DNA of 33,538 nucleotides from Balneolales bacterium (GCA_007135115.1 SLJN01000172.1:1-33538); one strand, 5' to 3'. Counted from the stretch's first letter, positions 24,455 to 33,506 are shown. Notes: generated from the letters alone by a model not told the origin. Translations and numbers: made by a program.

Positions 24455-25767
24455 CTCTCTTTCTTTAAAAATTCTTTAACTGCCGGCAGGATGTGATCTT
24501 TATCTTTGATGACCAGCCCCAAAAACGGATGGCTTTTTTCTCCGGCAATCACATTGAGACCATCCACATCCGAAGAGCTGACGGGAAAGGTTTTTTCAAA
24601 TGCATTTTTCAGTCCGGAAGAAAACGGCCGCCCATCAAGGCGGATTTCACCGTAGCCAAGCATGTTTATTTTATTGTCCTCTATGAGCTTGCGGGACTCC
24701 TGCATGGTAGCATCAACTTCCCAATCTTCCCCGTCGGAAAAGTGAAAAACATACACGTTCCACAAGTTGGTAGGGTAGTGGGAGTCGATTAAACTTCGTG
24801 CGAGTTTATAGGCCTCGGCACAGCGAGTTCCCCCGGTTTCGCCGGTTTTGAAAAATGAGTCTTCATCAACCAGTTTGGCCTGTGCATGATGCACGATAAA
24901 CCGGACTTCAACGGTCTCATAGATTTTTTTGAGAAATTCATGAATCCAGAAAAGCATCGACCGGGCCAGGTATTTTTTGTCGGTGGTCATGGACGCCGAA
25001 ACGTCCATCATTGCAAAAATCACGGCATTGGAATGATGGGTGAACTCCTCGCGGACATCCCTGTACCGGAGGTCTTTGTTGGTAAAAATGGGGAAGGGGT
25101 CAACGTCATCATACTTAGCCCGGATGCCATCCTCCAGAAGACTCATGGCATGACCCAGGTCTCCGTCGGATTCTTTCAAAGCCGTGTAGCAGGTGAGTTC
25201 ATCTTTGCTGGTTTCATCTTTCAGCGTCTCCAGGTAGGCGTAAAAACGGCCGATCCCCTGACGGCTGGTTTGCTTTTTCTCCAACAATACACTTGGACCG
25301 GATTTACGGATTCCCGAAATCCGGTAGCCGGAAACCGCCTCAAGGTGTGCCATCGTCTCTTTTTTGCGGAGATTGGGCAAGCCCAGGTCCTCCAGCATGA
25401 TTTCAATGACTTCCTCAAGGTCAACTTCGCTTTCGATATAATCGACGCCGGGTTCGTTTCCCGGTTTGCCGGGCTCATGACCGGAGGCCGGGCGACGACC
25501 GATTTCATCACCTTTTTTGCCGTCACCCTGACCGAATCCGGCCTGGGCGTCCTCACCGTCGTCTTTGCGATTACCCGGCTTGAAATCCGGTATCACAATC
25601 TCGCGGATGGGGATTTTTACGGTTTTCCCTTTTTTCCGGGTGATGATCGAACTCTCGGAAACAATCTGCTTGATCTTCTTTTTGACGACATCTTTTTGCT
25701 TTTCGCGATGTCGCCGGGCATCCCGTTTCCCTTTTTCTTTGTATTCGCTGCCTACTCGTACGGCCAT
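24442..25767 (-). CDS. yeaH: YeaH/YhbH family protein (DUF444, VWA-like)
   Basis: 441 residues. A very basic N-terminus (about 1-50, rich in Lys and Arg) precedes a Gly- and acid-rich linker (65-115) and a von Willebrand A-like domain whose metal-site motif is MMDVSASMT, with Asp255, Ser257 and Ser259. This is the DUF444 protein that accompanies PrkA. In E. coli, yeaG (prkA) and yeaH are induced together by nitrogen starvation and stress. It is the middle gene of the operon, overlapping spoVR downstream and separated from prkA by 245 bases that hold nested repeats. Confidence 0.92.
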   Translation of the reverse strand: MAVRVGSEYKEKGKRDARRHREKQKDVVKKKIKQIVSESSIITRKKGKTVKIPIREIVIPDFKPGNRKDDGEDAQAGFGQGDGKKGDEIGRRPASGHEPGKPGNEPGVDYIESEVDLEEVIEIMLEDLGLPNLRKKETMAHLEAVSGYRISGIRKSGPSVLLEKKQTSRQGIGRFYAYLETLKDETSKDELTCYTALKESDGDLGHAMSLLEDGIRAKYDDVDPFPIFTNKDLRYRDVREEFTHHSNAVIFAMMDVSASMTTDKKYLARSMLFWIHEFLKKIYETVEVRFIVHHAQAKLVDEDSFFKTGETGGTRCAEAYKLARSLIDSHYPTNLWNVYVFHFSDGEDWEVDATMQESRKLIEDNKINMLGYGEIRLDGRPFSSGLKNAFEKTFPVSSSDVDGLNVIAGEKSHPFLGLVIKDKDHILPAVKEFLKKERWQA

Positions 25768-25815
25768 AGTGAAAATTCCCTGGTATGATTAATGAGTACC
25801 TGTGAGAAAAGAGGT

Positions 25816-26010
25816 CGTGTCTTAAGAAAACGTCAAGATCAAGGCGTGCGAAGCTCCCAAAATCTTAAAGGCTGTCAAAAAATAACTTAAATAATTTAGG
25901 CGTGATGACCATTTAGTTTTTAGGTTGCCATTTCTAATATTTACTATTTGGACAGACTATAAGATTTCGGGACGAACGGCACTCAGATATTGCGCCTTCT
26001 TACAGACACT
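25816..26010. repeat. Long-hairpin repeat, copy 2, interrupted
   Basis: The left arm cgtgtcttaagaaaacgtcaagatcaaggcg and the right arm ending in cttcttacagacact match copy 1 (16477-16599). In the middle, where copy 1 has its short loop, about 108 bases are inserted (25860-25967). It lies between prkA and yeaH and ends two bases before the prkA stop codon, so the transcript of this operon would contain the hairpin. Confidence 0.8.
25860..25967. mobile_element. Small TIR element nested in the long-hairpin repeat
   Basis: The left end aaatcttaaaggctgtcaaaa (25860-25880) and the reverse complement of the right end, aaatcttatagtctgtccaaa (25947-25967), agree at 18 of 21 positions. The interior is AT-rich with no coding potential. 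Removing it brings the two halves of the outer palindrome back together, so it is younger than the outer repeat. With no transposase, it would be a non-autonomous element. Confidence 0.65.
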
Positions 26011-26012
26011 TA

Positions 26013-28112
26013 TTATCTGCTCAGGATTTCAGTGACCTTTTCTATGGCCTCTTTAGCGCACACTTCACAGAAACCACGCTTTTGTATGAGATTCTCATAG
26101 ATCTGCTCACCTTTTTTCTTTTCGGATTCTTCCTTGGCTTTATCGGTTGATAGCACCAGATGAAGATTGCTCTTGGCATCTTCCAGAACCTTATCCTCAA
26201 TGGCTTTCCGAAGCGGGCGATAATCCTGCGGTCCGAACTTTTCACGGGAATTCTTCAACTCGAGAATTTCTCCCCGGAAAATGTCGGCTTCTTTTTCCGA
26301 AACCTGCATGAATTTCTCCACAGCGTGCAGGAACTTGTAATCCGGTTCGATGACTTCACCGGTTACCTGATCTCGTTTGTAGCTGCTGCCGGAGCTTCGG
26401 ACATATTTACGCTTCAGTTTTCGGGCGTATTCGGCTTCCCGCAGATATTTTTCAAACAGGTCGTCAATCAGGTCGCCGTAAGTTTCCAGATACGCTTTGG
26501 AAACCTCTTCCATGATGATCTGCTCGAATTTTTCCATCACGCTGGAGCCGTCGCCGGAGGTCAGGCTTTCCATGAAGGAATCAACCTGTTCGGCTTCGTA
26601 ACCCATGCGGTGCCTGAAAACCCCTTTCAGCGCTTTTATGGCATTCAGATGGGTGAGGCATCCCTGGTTATCATCGATCTTGGCCAACGCCTGATTTAAG
26701 GCCACCAGGATATCTCGGGAAGAAACTCCGAACATGCCCTCGCGCTCCTCAATATCATCGGAAGCCTGGCCTTCATTGATCAACTCGCGCAGGTCAACCG
26801 GTTGCTGGTCTTTGTCCGTGAGTTCGGTGAGCTCCCCGTTGTACGCTTCCAATTTGGTCATCTTGTCAATGCCCATGTCGGATTGCTTCAGACGCGTGAG
26901 TACCGAAAAGATAGACGCCAGCCGGAAGACTTCCGGGGCTATATGGATTTTACCAAAATCAAATTCGGATTCCTGTTCAATTAATTTTTGATATACCTTT
27001 ATTTCATCTTCAACTCGTAGAGGGTAGGGGAACGGGACGGTATAAATCCTGTCATGAAGGGCTTCATGAGCCCGGTCAGACGTAAAGTCTTTATATCCTG
27101 TAAGGTTGCAATGACCGATCACAACAGTATCTACCGATATATGGGGAAAGTTACTTCCGTAAACTTTGATTTCCTGCTCTTCCGCAACATTGATGAAAAC
27201 CCAGAGAAGTCGCTCATCAATGCCTTTTTTCAGAAACTCCCGGCCTTCGGTGATGCCTCTGTTACCCCGCTGGAGGGCCCCGTCAAGCCAGAAAGCGTTG
27301 GGGTGATTGCGTCCGTATTTCGGATTGTTGGTTATACCGATATTCTCATGTCCAACCAAGTCTCCGACATCCTGAGTTTTTTCATCAGAAGGTTCGAATG
27401 AACCGATGCCATCCTGGGTTTGCGTTGAGAACTGGAAAGGCTCCACTTCAACGTTCCACCACATCTGCTTACCTGTTTCCTGATCGTAATATTTGCCGAA
27501 CTCTTCGGAAAACAGACTTAACCGGCAATGCGGGCATAATTCGCCTTCAATGGGTGGAATGCCGAGCTCCTTCTCAATCGGCTCTTCAACGCCAAGTTGC
27601 TTCGCACGCTCGGGATCCCAATGATGATGGCGCAGAAATCTTGGGATAACGTGGAGCGGATCTTCATTCATCGGACAGCCTTTGATTCGATAAACCGGAC
27701 GGTGGTTGTATCTTTCCATGGCTTTAATCAACGTACGAACAAATGTGGATTTACCACTTGCCGGCGGGCCAACTAATAGTAGTACTTGTTTTGCGGTTGA
27801 TGCTCGTTTCGCACCGGCTTTCAGGTAATCAGCAATTTCTTCAACTGCCCGCTCTGTGCCATAAAGTTCATCACTGATGAGATGATAGCGATAACCGGCT
27901 TGTACCGTTTCCTTTTCATGATCAGTAATTTCTGAGCGGCCGGCCAGTTCAAACATTTCCCACAATCGCGCCGGTGCCGACTGGGCAATAGCCGGGTCTT
28001 TTCTGACTATATCCAGATAGTCTTTTATAGTTATAGCCGAAGTTTCCTGTCCTTCGGTTTTCTTGCTTTTCTCTACAACTTTGTCGAAGTCTAATTTCTG
28101 CTTCTTAGCCAT
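26013..28112 (-). CDS. prkA: PrkA serine protein kinase (AAA+ type)
   Basis: 699 residues from the ATG at 28112; the track start 29 codons earlier lies in the leader. An N-terminal AAA+ ATPase region carries Walker A GPPASGKST (115-123), and a Cys/His motif (ELCPHCRLS) suggests metal binding. The C-terminal ~250 residues form the PrkA kinase domain, including HRMGYEAEQVDSFM. PrkA (YeaG in E. coli) is a cytoplasmic Ser/Thr kinase, or by later work an AAA+ protease, linked to starvation and stress; its substrate here is unknown. It is the first gene of the prkA-yeaH-spoVR operon, one of the most consistently conserved stress clusters in bacteria. Confidence 0.95.
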   Translation of the reverse strand: MAKKQKLDFDKVVEKSKKTEGQETSAITIKDYLDIVRKDPAIAQSAPARLWEMFELAGRSEITDHEKETVQAGYRYHLISDELYGTERAVEEIADYLKAGAKRASTAKQVLLLVGPPASGKSTFVRTLIKAMERYNHRPVYRIKGCPMNEDPLHVIPRFLRHHHWDPERAKQLGVEEPIEKELGIPPIEGELCPHCRLSLFSEEFGKYYDQETGKQMWWNVEVEPFQFSTQTQDGIGSFEPSDEKTQDVGDLVGHENIGITNNPKYGRNHPNAFWLDGALQRGNRGITEGREFLKKGIDERLLWVFINVAEEQEIKVYGSNFPHISVDTVVIGHCNLTGYKDFTSDRAHEALHDRIYTVPFPYPLRVEDEIKVYQKLIEQESEFDFGKIHIAPEVFRLASIFSVLTRLKQSDMGIDKMTKLEAYNGELTELTDKDQQPVDLRELINEGQASDDIEEREGMFGVSSRDILVALNQALAKIDDNQGCLTHLNAIKALKGVFRHRMGYEAEQVDSFMESLTSGDGSSVMEKFEQIIMEEVSKAYLETYGDLIDDLFEKYLREAEYARKLKRKYVRSSGSSYKRDQVTGEVIEPDYKFLHAVEKFMQVSEKEADIFRGEILELKNSREKFGPQDYRPLRKAIEDKVLEDAKSNLHLVLSTDKAKEESEKKKGEQIYENLIQKRGFCEVCAKEAIEKVTEILSR

Positions 28113-28487
28113 AATGTTTAAGGTAGGTTTGAGAGGGTAATCTTCATGCCGGACAGTTAGCTCCGGATACCATTCACATTGGAGTTTTCTGATTAACAAA
28201 CTTCATTACGGTCTTGCTAACCAGAAAACCCAATTCATTCCTTGACTTTTCAGCCTCACAATTAATCAGCTTTAAGCTCTCTATGCTAAAGCATTCGGGG
28301 TCGGGCTTTTGCTGCCTTCCCTTGTTCACACTATTACTAACGCAATTTTTAACCGCATGATTTCATGATTTGACCAACAAACTTGAGATTCATTAAAATA
28401 ACTTTAGTGGTGTGTTAGGCATGAAGAAATTGTATATCAAAGTTAATGCGGCAGCACGTTACATAATGATAGGTAAGACCAGAATTG
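28113..28487. other. Leader and spacer upstream of prkA
   Basis: About 375 bases with no confident gene. The part next to prkA must hold its promoter on the minus strand, but no convincing boxes were identified. A plus-strand frame of 40 codons starting at the ATG at 28422 exists; it runs antisense into the 3' end of the UPF0489 gene and is probably chance. Confidence 0.45.
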
Positions 28488-29267
28488 CTACTGAGACGGC
28501 CGAAATCTCCAACGGCACCTGTGATGTAATAGGGATGGGGTGAAAAGCATTTCGTCTACCTGGTTTAATATCTGTGTCATCGTTTTAATCCCGCCACAAA
28601 AAAAGGGCTCAGTGGCGATGGTAAGCCCGATAAGATGAGGTAGTAAAACGGATGGCAATTCTGCATGAGGACCAACGATGCGGGCGATTTCAGCATCAGA
28701 AATACGGTTGACATTATCGCCGCCTCCAATGAATTCCGGGCTGTTGGTGAAGTAATCAAGATCTATATCCCAGATCACTCCTCGATTTTGGCTATGTTGC
28801 TTGTAGTGCTTTATGGCTTCTGCAAGAGAACGAAATTTGTAGATGTAATGGCGATTGCCAAGCCGGTCGATGATGGAATCCAATGCACGCATGCGTTGCT
28901 TGTAAACCAACCAAACGTTTCCGATTATACCCAACCAGGCGGCTGTGAGCAAATGGCTGTCATTGTAGGGACTCATGTATCGCCAGATATAGTAGGTGCG
29001 ATCGTCTTTTTTCAGGTTTTCAAAATCTTGAAATGCTTGTTGGGTTTCTTTCTCGGGTTCAGCGAGATCCAAATGCCAATCGAGACTGAAGACATCAGGG
29101 GAAGATGAGTTAGCCCAGTTTGCCCAAAACCAAAGAGCGTAACGGTGTTCGTGTGTCAATGCTACGCTCGCATGGCGATTGCTATCAACAGGATGATACA
29201 AGCTTACCTCATAGCTGTTCGGCGGACGGTCGGGCTCCGGATGTGGATGCCAGTACTCTTCTTCCAT
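28488..29267 (-). CDS. UPF0489 family, arginase-like metallohydrolase candidate
   Basis: 259 residues. The layout matches the UPF0489 family (human C5orf22 and bacterial peptide arginases). There is a His pair in THEHRYAL (His39, His41), a DWHLD motif (Asp63, His65, Asp67) like the arginase DAHxD, a DIDLDYF motif (Asp167, Asp169, Asp171), and an ATEP motif (Glu220) late in the chain. These are predicted to bind two Mn ions. Known bacterial members convert arginine to ornithine inside peptides, but many family members are uncharacterised. No peptide-modification genes lie beside it. There is no signal peptide, so it is cytoplasmic. The C-terminal ~20 residues (HHRCRWRFRPSQ) look atypical. Confidence 0.7.
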   Translation of the reverse strand: MEEEYWHPHPEPDRPPNSYEVSLYHPVDSNRHASVALTHEHRYALWFWANWANSSSPDVFSLDWHLDLAEPEKETQQAFQDFENLKKDDRTYYIWRYMSPYNDSHLLTAAWLGIIGNVWLVYKQRMRALDSIIDRLGNRHYIYKFRSLAEAIKHYKQHSQNRGVIWDIDLDYFTNSPEFIGGGDNVNRISDAEIARIVGPHAELPSVLLPHLIGLTIATEPFFCGGIKTMTQILNQVDEMLFTPSLLHHRCRWRFRPSQ

Positions 29268-29382
29268 ATCTCATTTTATTTGTTGATTAGCGTAGATGCA
29301 CAGTTCCTAATGTAAACGGAGAGACAGGAAGCATGATATCACATAATTCCATTGCATGCGCAGAATTAGCTATGTATTAGCG

Positions 29383-29412
29383 TTATGCTTTTATCTGAAG
29401 GAAAAAGCATAA
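29383..29412. other. Perfect 10-base hairpin upstream of the cupin gene
   Basis: ttatgctttt pairs with aaaagcataa around a 10-base loop (atctgaagga). There is no T-run, so it is not a standard terminator. It lies about 40 bases before the cupin ribosome-binding site and could be an operator or an mRNA leader structure. Confidence 0.45.
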
Positions 29413-29451
29413 GTGCGTTGGAATTTAACCCCTGAACATTTTTTACTAACC

Positions 29452-29456
29452 GGAGG
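29452..29456 (+). promoter_or_regulatory. Strong Shine-Dalgarno of the cupin gene
   Basis: GGAGG lies five bases before the ATG at 29462. It stands out because most genes in this window lack a recognisable Shine-Dalgarno sequence, and it fixes the cupin start. Confidence 0.8.
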
Positions 29457-29461
29457 GAAAA

Positions 29462-30001
29462 ATGGTTGTTAAAGGTGATGTTTTTGATATGACCCCTTTG
29501 GGTATGCGCTTTACAGTCCTGGAAACAGGTGCTGATACCGATGGAAAGTCTCTTAATTTACATTGGGAATTGTATCCGGGTTGTAATATGAAAGCTCCGC
29601 TTGTTCATACCCACCCGAATGCTATAGAGACTTACGAAGTGTTAGAAGGTGAGATGGAGTTCTATGTGAAGGATAAATGGATACCCGCAAAAGAAGGGGA
29701 TAAGCTATCGGTTCCCAAAAATGTGGCGCATTCATTCAGAAATCCCGGCAATACCGTTGTGAAGGTATATAATACCCATCAACCTGCATTGCGGATGGAA
29801 GAATATTTTAACGATGTCTGCAAAGTTCTGGATAAGGTTACCGATAACAGAACCAGAGAATTCAAGATGAATTTCAATACGATGGTGTATTTGAGCTTGC
29901 TGATGAATAGTTATCGGGAAGAAATCATCGCAAAAAGCCCGCCTGATTTCATCATAAGATTAATCGGAATGTATGCCGGATTGAGGAGATTGCAATATTA
30001 A
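29462..30001 (+). CDS. Cupin domain protein
   Basis: 179 residues. The cupin core carries both motifs: the first with metal ligands His49, His51 and Glu56 (VHTHPNAIETYEVLEG) and the second with His90 (VPKNVAHSFRNPG). The C-terminal third (about 110-179) is a helical extension beyond the barrel. Cupins of this type may be dioxygenases, isomerases or regulatory proteins; nothing nearby points to one. No signal peptide is present. A strong Shine-Dalgarno and a downstream terminator indicate an independent gene. Confidence 0.88.
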   Translation: MVVKGDVFDMTPLGMRFTVLETGADTDGKSLNLHWELYPGCNMKAPLVHTHPNAIETYEVLEGEMEFYVKDKWIPAKEGDKLSVPKNVAHSFRNPGNTVVKVYNTHQPALRMEEYFNDVCKVLDKVTDNRTREFKMNFNTMVYLSLLMNSYREEIIAKSPPDFIIRLIGMYAGLRRLQY

Positions 30002-30054
30002 GCCTGCAATTAACCTGTACACTTAAGTACATCCTGAAAACACATCAGTAGATA

Positions 30055-30099
30055 GAGTAAAAGAAAGGCCTAATGAAGAGATTTACCTTTCTTTTACTC
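30055..30099. terminator. Bidirectional terminator between cupin and pbp1A
   Basis: The perfect stem gagtaaaagaaagg (30055-30068) pairs with cctttcttttactc (30086-30099) around a 17-base loop. It lies between the ends of two convergent genes, with A/T-rich arms that give U-rich tails on both strands. The following actcatactcatactcttac is a short tandem CTCATA-type repeat. Confidence 0.8.
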
Positions 30100-30129
30100 A
30101 TACTCATACTCTTACTCTTAATCTAATTT

Positions 30130-32748
30130 TTACCAAGCAATCGGATCACGCTCATCATCGTCAGGATCCTCTTCCTCAACCTCCATGATCATTCCTTGTG
30201 GCTGCTGAAAGGCCTCGGTTGACCAGTCCACATCATTGTCGTTTTTAACGCCATTGACAAACTGCGCCACCACCGGCAGGGCGGATCGTGAACCCTGACC
30301 GACCTGACTTCCTTGCGGAAATCGGATTCTGCGATCTTCACCGCCTACCCATGCGCCCATGACGATCTGCGGAGTCATTCCAACAAACCAGGCATCGGCA
30401 CTGGCTTCGGTTGTTCCGGTTTTGCCGGCCATATCCTGATCAAATCCGTCTACCCGCCATCTCATACTGATGCCGGTACCGCTTCGGATAACATCGCGCA
30501 TCATATCTAATACATAATAAGAGGTTTCGGGGTTCATAACCTCTTCTTGATGCTGACTTTGAAATTCCGCCAACACGTTACCGTCCTGATCTTCAATTCG
30601 CTGAATAGCGAGAGGTTCAATGTAGACGCCCTGATTGGCAAAAGTAGCATAGGCGCTGGTCATTTCAAGCAGGCTTGCCTCGGCGGTTCCAAGTACGATA
30701 GAAGGATAGCGTTCAATATTTCCACGGAATCCCATTTGTTGTGCTAAATCTGCAATCCGGTTAACGGCTGAAGATAACTCCTCAAGCCGGTTGGTGTCCG
30801 GGTTACCGGCAAGTTCGGGAAGCAGGCGGACCGTTACGTTGTTACTCGATCGGGCCAGAGCTTCCCGCAGCGTCATCTGTTCATCGAACGTTGCAGATCC
30901 GGGATCACGCGGGCTCCAGCGTGTACCGCTGGCATCATAAAAACTCACCGGATAACTGGAGAACCGGTGGTGGGGCCGGTAACCGTTATCAATCGCGACG
31001 GCGTAAACAAACGGCTTAAACGTCGATCCGGTTTGCCTGCGTGACTGGTAGACATTATCCCGCTGAATTTGTCCGTAGTCAGCTCCGCCAACCCAGGTGA
31101 GGATATTTCCTGTAGCAGGATCAATTCCTACGAATCCACCTTCAACGCGGTAGCGCCGGTCCATTAGAGAATCGGCAAAAGCTTCATTGTTGATGAGTTC
31201 ATCCAGAGCATCATCAGTTGAGTAACCGTCGGCCACTTTGTTGCGGTATTCGTCGGTTTCCTGAACGAAGCTTTCAAGAATGCGTGGAAACCGTTCATTC
31301 AGCTCATCAAACTTTTTTTCATTGGTCCACACCCGTTCAAACTCCCGCTGGACCTGCTGCACCTGATTTTCCAAGGCACGCTGAGCATGCTGCTGCATCC
31401 GCGAGTCGATGGTGGTGTGGATGACAAGACCATCCCGCTCCAGGTCGTACCCGTTTGCTTCTGCCCATTCACTCACTTGCTGACGAACATATTCACCAAA
31501 ATATCGAGTTTGTTGTCCCTGGCGGAAGGGTGGGTTATAATCGAGCTCAATTTCCTGCTCCCGCATAGACTGGAAATTCTCGGCGCTGATGAAACCGTGT
31601 TGAGCCATCAGTGCGAGCACTACGTTGCGTCGCATTTGAGAAGCTTCCGGCCGGGTACGCGGGTTAAACATGGAAACCGCTTTGAGAGAACCTATAAGCG
31701 TGGCCGACTCAAGTATGTTCAGGTCACTTGCCGGTTTATTAAAATGCGTTAAAGAGGCCGTTTCAATACCGTAGGCACTGTTGCTGAATTCTACGGTATT
31801 GAGGTACATCTCAATAATTTCTTTCTTGGTGTAATTCCGCTCAATCTGGATAGCGGTAATCATCTCGCGAAGTTTACGCTGCACACTTACATCGCGGCCA
31901 ATCTGGCGGTACAGGTTACGGGCGAGCTGTTGAGAGATGGTTGAACCTCCCTGCGGGTCGCCCCGGAGAATATGGTACGGGATGGATAACGTCCGGTACA
32001 TATCCATACCCCAGTGGCCGTAGTATCGATGGTCTTCGGTGGCAATCAGGGCGTTTATAACGTGTGGTGAGACTTCATCATAGCGTACGGCTGTTCGATT
32101 TTCCGTGAAATATTGATCCAGAACCTCGCCGTCGCTGCTCATCACAAATGAAGCAATATCAGTGCGTGGATTTTCCAACTCTTCCAGTGAAGGCAAGCCC
32201 TGTACCAGGTAAAAGAAAAATATAGTACCAGCAATCAGGCCGGCAAGAACGAGAACACCAAATCCCCGGAATATCTGCCCCCATGTTAAACCTTTGCGCT
32301 TTCCACCGAAATTGCCGAACCCGGCTCCATCACCACCAGAATTGTCCGGTGGTGGAGGGGTTCCTGTAGCATCAAATGATCCGCCTGTCGGCTCATCATC
32401 TCCGGTGTTGCCATAGGCAGATGATCCGGTTTCGGAGGGTTCAGATGGTGTTGATGCACTTGCAGAAGTATCGACCGGTTCTTTGGGTTCGAATGTTTCT
32501 GCGGGTTGATAGTCTTCGGGATCACCTTTTTCAGCATCCGAATCAGCATCTGAGCTGGTTTTCTTACCCAGGTTGAAAGCGCCCGATTGGGACTTTGATT
32601 CCTGGGTGTTCCGGTTTTTCAGATTAAAAGTACCGGATGAAGCAGAGTCATCAGAAGATTGTTTTTTCCGTTTTTCCAGCTGTTGGCGACGGTATTCGGG
32701 GTCATTAAAATACCGTTCGAGATCTTCGTTGTTATTTTCCTGGCTCAT
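30130..32748 (-). CDS. Class A penicillin-binding protein (PBP1A family)
   Basis: 872 residues; builds and cross-links peptidoglycan. An unusually long, Ser/Glu/Pro-rich disordered cytoplasmic tail (about 1-150) precedes one membrane helix (about 160-182). The GT51 glycosyltransferase domain follows, with catalytic Glu238 in EDHRYYG and the motif GGSTISQQLARNLY. The transpeptidase domain has the nucleophile Ser575 in GSTFK, the SSN motif in ARSSNNV, and KTGT from Lys776. The C-terminus is acidic (EVEEEDPDDDERDP). Its start overlaps the lpxH stop by four bases (ATGA), so the two envelope genes are translationally coupled. Confidence 0.96.
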   Translation of the reverse strand: MSQENNNEDLERYFNDPEYRRQQLEKRKKQSSDDSASSGTFNLKNRNTQESKSQSGAFNLGKKTSSDADSDAEKGDPEDYQPAETFEPKEPVDTSASASTPSEPSETGSSAYGNTGDDEPTGGSFDATGTPPPPDNSGGDGAGFGNFGGKRKGLTWGQIFRGFGVLVLAGLIAGTIFFFYLVQGLPSLEELENPRTDIASFVMSSDGEVLDQYFTENRTAVRYDEVSPHVINALIATEDHRYYGHWGMDMYRTLSIPYHILRGDPQGGSTISQQLARNLYRQIGRDVSVQRKLREMITAIQIERNYTKKEIIEMYLNTVEFSNSAYGIETASLTHFNKPASDLNILESATLIGSLKAVSMFNPRTRPEASQMRRNVVLALMAQHGFISAENFQSMREQEIELDYNPPFRQGQQTRYFGEYVRQQVSEWAEANGYDLERDGLVIHTTIDSRMQQHAQRALENQVQQVQREFERVWTNEKKFDELNERFPRILESFVQETDEYRNKVADGYSTDDALDELINNEAFADSLMDRRYRVEGGFVGIDPATGNILTWVGGADYGQIQRDNVYQSRRQTGSTFKPFVYAVAIDNGYRPHHRFSSYPVSFYDASGTRWSPRDPGSATFDEQMTLREALARSSNNVTVRLLPELAGNPDTNRLEELSSAVNRIADLAQQMGFRGNIERYPSIVLGTAEASLLEMTSAYATFANQGVYIEPLAIQRIEDQDGNVLAEFQSQHQEEVMNPETSYYVLDMMRDVIRSGTGISMRWRVDGFDQDMAGKTGTTEASADAWFVGMTPQIVMGAWVGGEDRRIRFPQGSQVGQGSRSALPVVAQFVNGVKNDNDVDWSTEAFQQPQGMIMEVEEEDPDDDERDPIAW

Positions 32749-33506
32749 GATTTACTTGCTTCAAATGAAGGTGACGCTTCAATTAATTCTTCTGTTCCAT
32801 TCCATTTAACGGGATGAAACGATTTATTGGCATATAATATCAATGTGCGATCATTGAAAAAGTTACCGGTATTAAGATAACGTTTGCCGGAGGAATTTAT
32901 ATCCCTGGTATAGTGGTGATGTCCGCAAACGACAACATCGGTTTTATCCTGATCCAGAATCCGGAGACACCATTCATCCAGGCGAATTCTGGATGACCGG
33001 GACGGTTTTATACTACTGATTTTGGAAAACCATTTCATCAGCCACAACCCCATAAGTTCCGGCAGAAGTTTTTGATACATATCTATAAAATATGGATTTC
33101 TCAGAAAACGATGAAGCTTTGGACGCATCCGGCCCCAGTCCGGGTCCGCTAAGCCATCACCATGTAATAGTAATACCCGTTGATTATCCCAGGTGACCAG
33201 CCGGTATTCATGTTCGATTTCGATGCCGTTTTTGCTGAAGAAATCGCGCATCCAGTTGTCGTGGTTGCCGGTTATGTACAGTACGGGAAAGCCATCCTGA
33301 GCAAGTTCTTTTAATTTATTGACCGTCGCTTCGGCAAAAACCGGACGGGAGTTCGGGTATTCCATCCAATAATCAAAAAGATCCCCGAGGATGATCAGCT
33401 GAGTACAGTAGGTCCGGCAATAATCCAATAGCTGTATGAAGTCAGCCTCTATCTCACGATTTTTGGATTTGGAGAACCCTCCGAGGTGGATATCAGCTAC
33501 CAGCAT
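32745..33506 (-). CDS. lpxH: UDP-2,3-diacylglucosamine diphosphatase-like (LpxH family)
   Basis: 253 residues from the ATG at 33506. The two-metal calcineurin-type site is complete: Asp5 and His7 (ADIHLGG), Asp42 (GDLFDYW), Asn81 and His82 (GNHDN), His115 (HGDG) and His196-His198 (GHHHY). LpxH removes UMP from UDP-2,3-diacylglucosamine in lipid A synthesis on the inner face of the inner membrane, so its presence indicates an outer membrane with lipid A. The reading frame stays open to the window edge (VQTPEPDRRV before the ATG), so a slightly earlier start outside the window is possible. It overlaps pbp1A by four bases. Confidence 0.88.
   Translation of the reverse strand: MLVADIHLGGFSKSKNREIEADFIQLLDYCRTYCTQLIILGDLFDYWMEYPNSRPVFAEATVNKLKELAQDGFPVLYITGNHDNWMRDFFSKNGIEIEHEYRLVTWDNQRVLLLHGDGLADPDWGRMRPKLHRFLRNPYFIDMYQKLLPELMGLWLMKWFSKISSIKPSRSSRIRLDEWCLRILDQDKTDVVVCGHHHYTRDINSSGKRYLNTGNFFNDRTLILYANKSFHPVKWNGTEELIEASPSFEASKS

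Noticed and set aside
24886-25788. 300-residue plus-strand ORF
   Set aside because: It is the antisense of yeaH, whose VWA motif and operon position are clear.
28410-28544. An attC-like core (gttaggc) followed by ATG and a 40-codon plus-strand frame, suggesting an integron cassette or a small peptide gene
   Set aside because: No matching RYYYAAC partner site was found upstream, there is only one such core, and the frame is antisense to the end of the UPF0489 gene with no ribosome-binding site.
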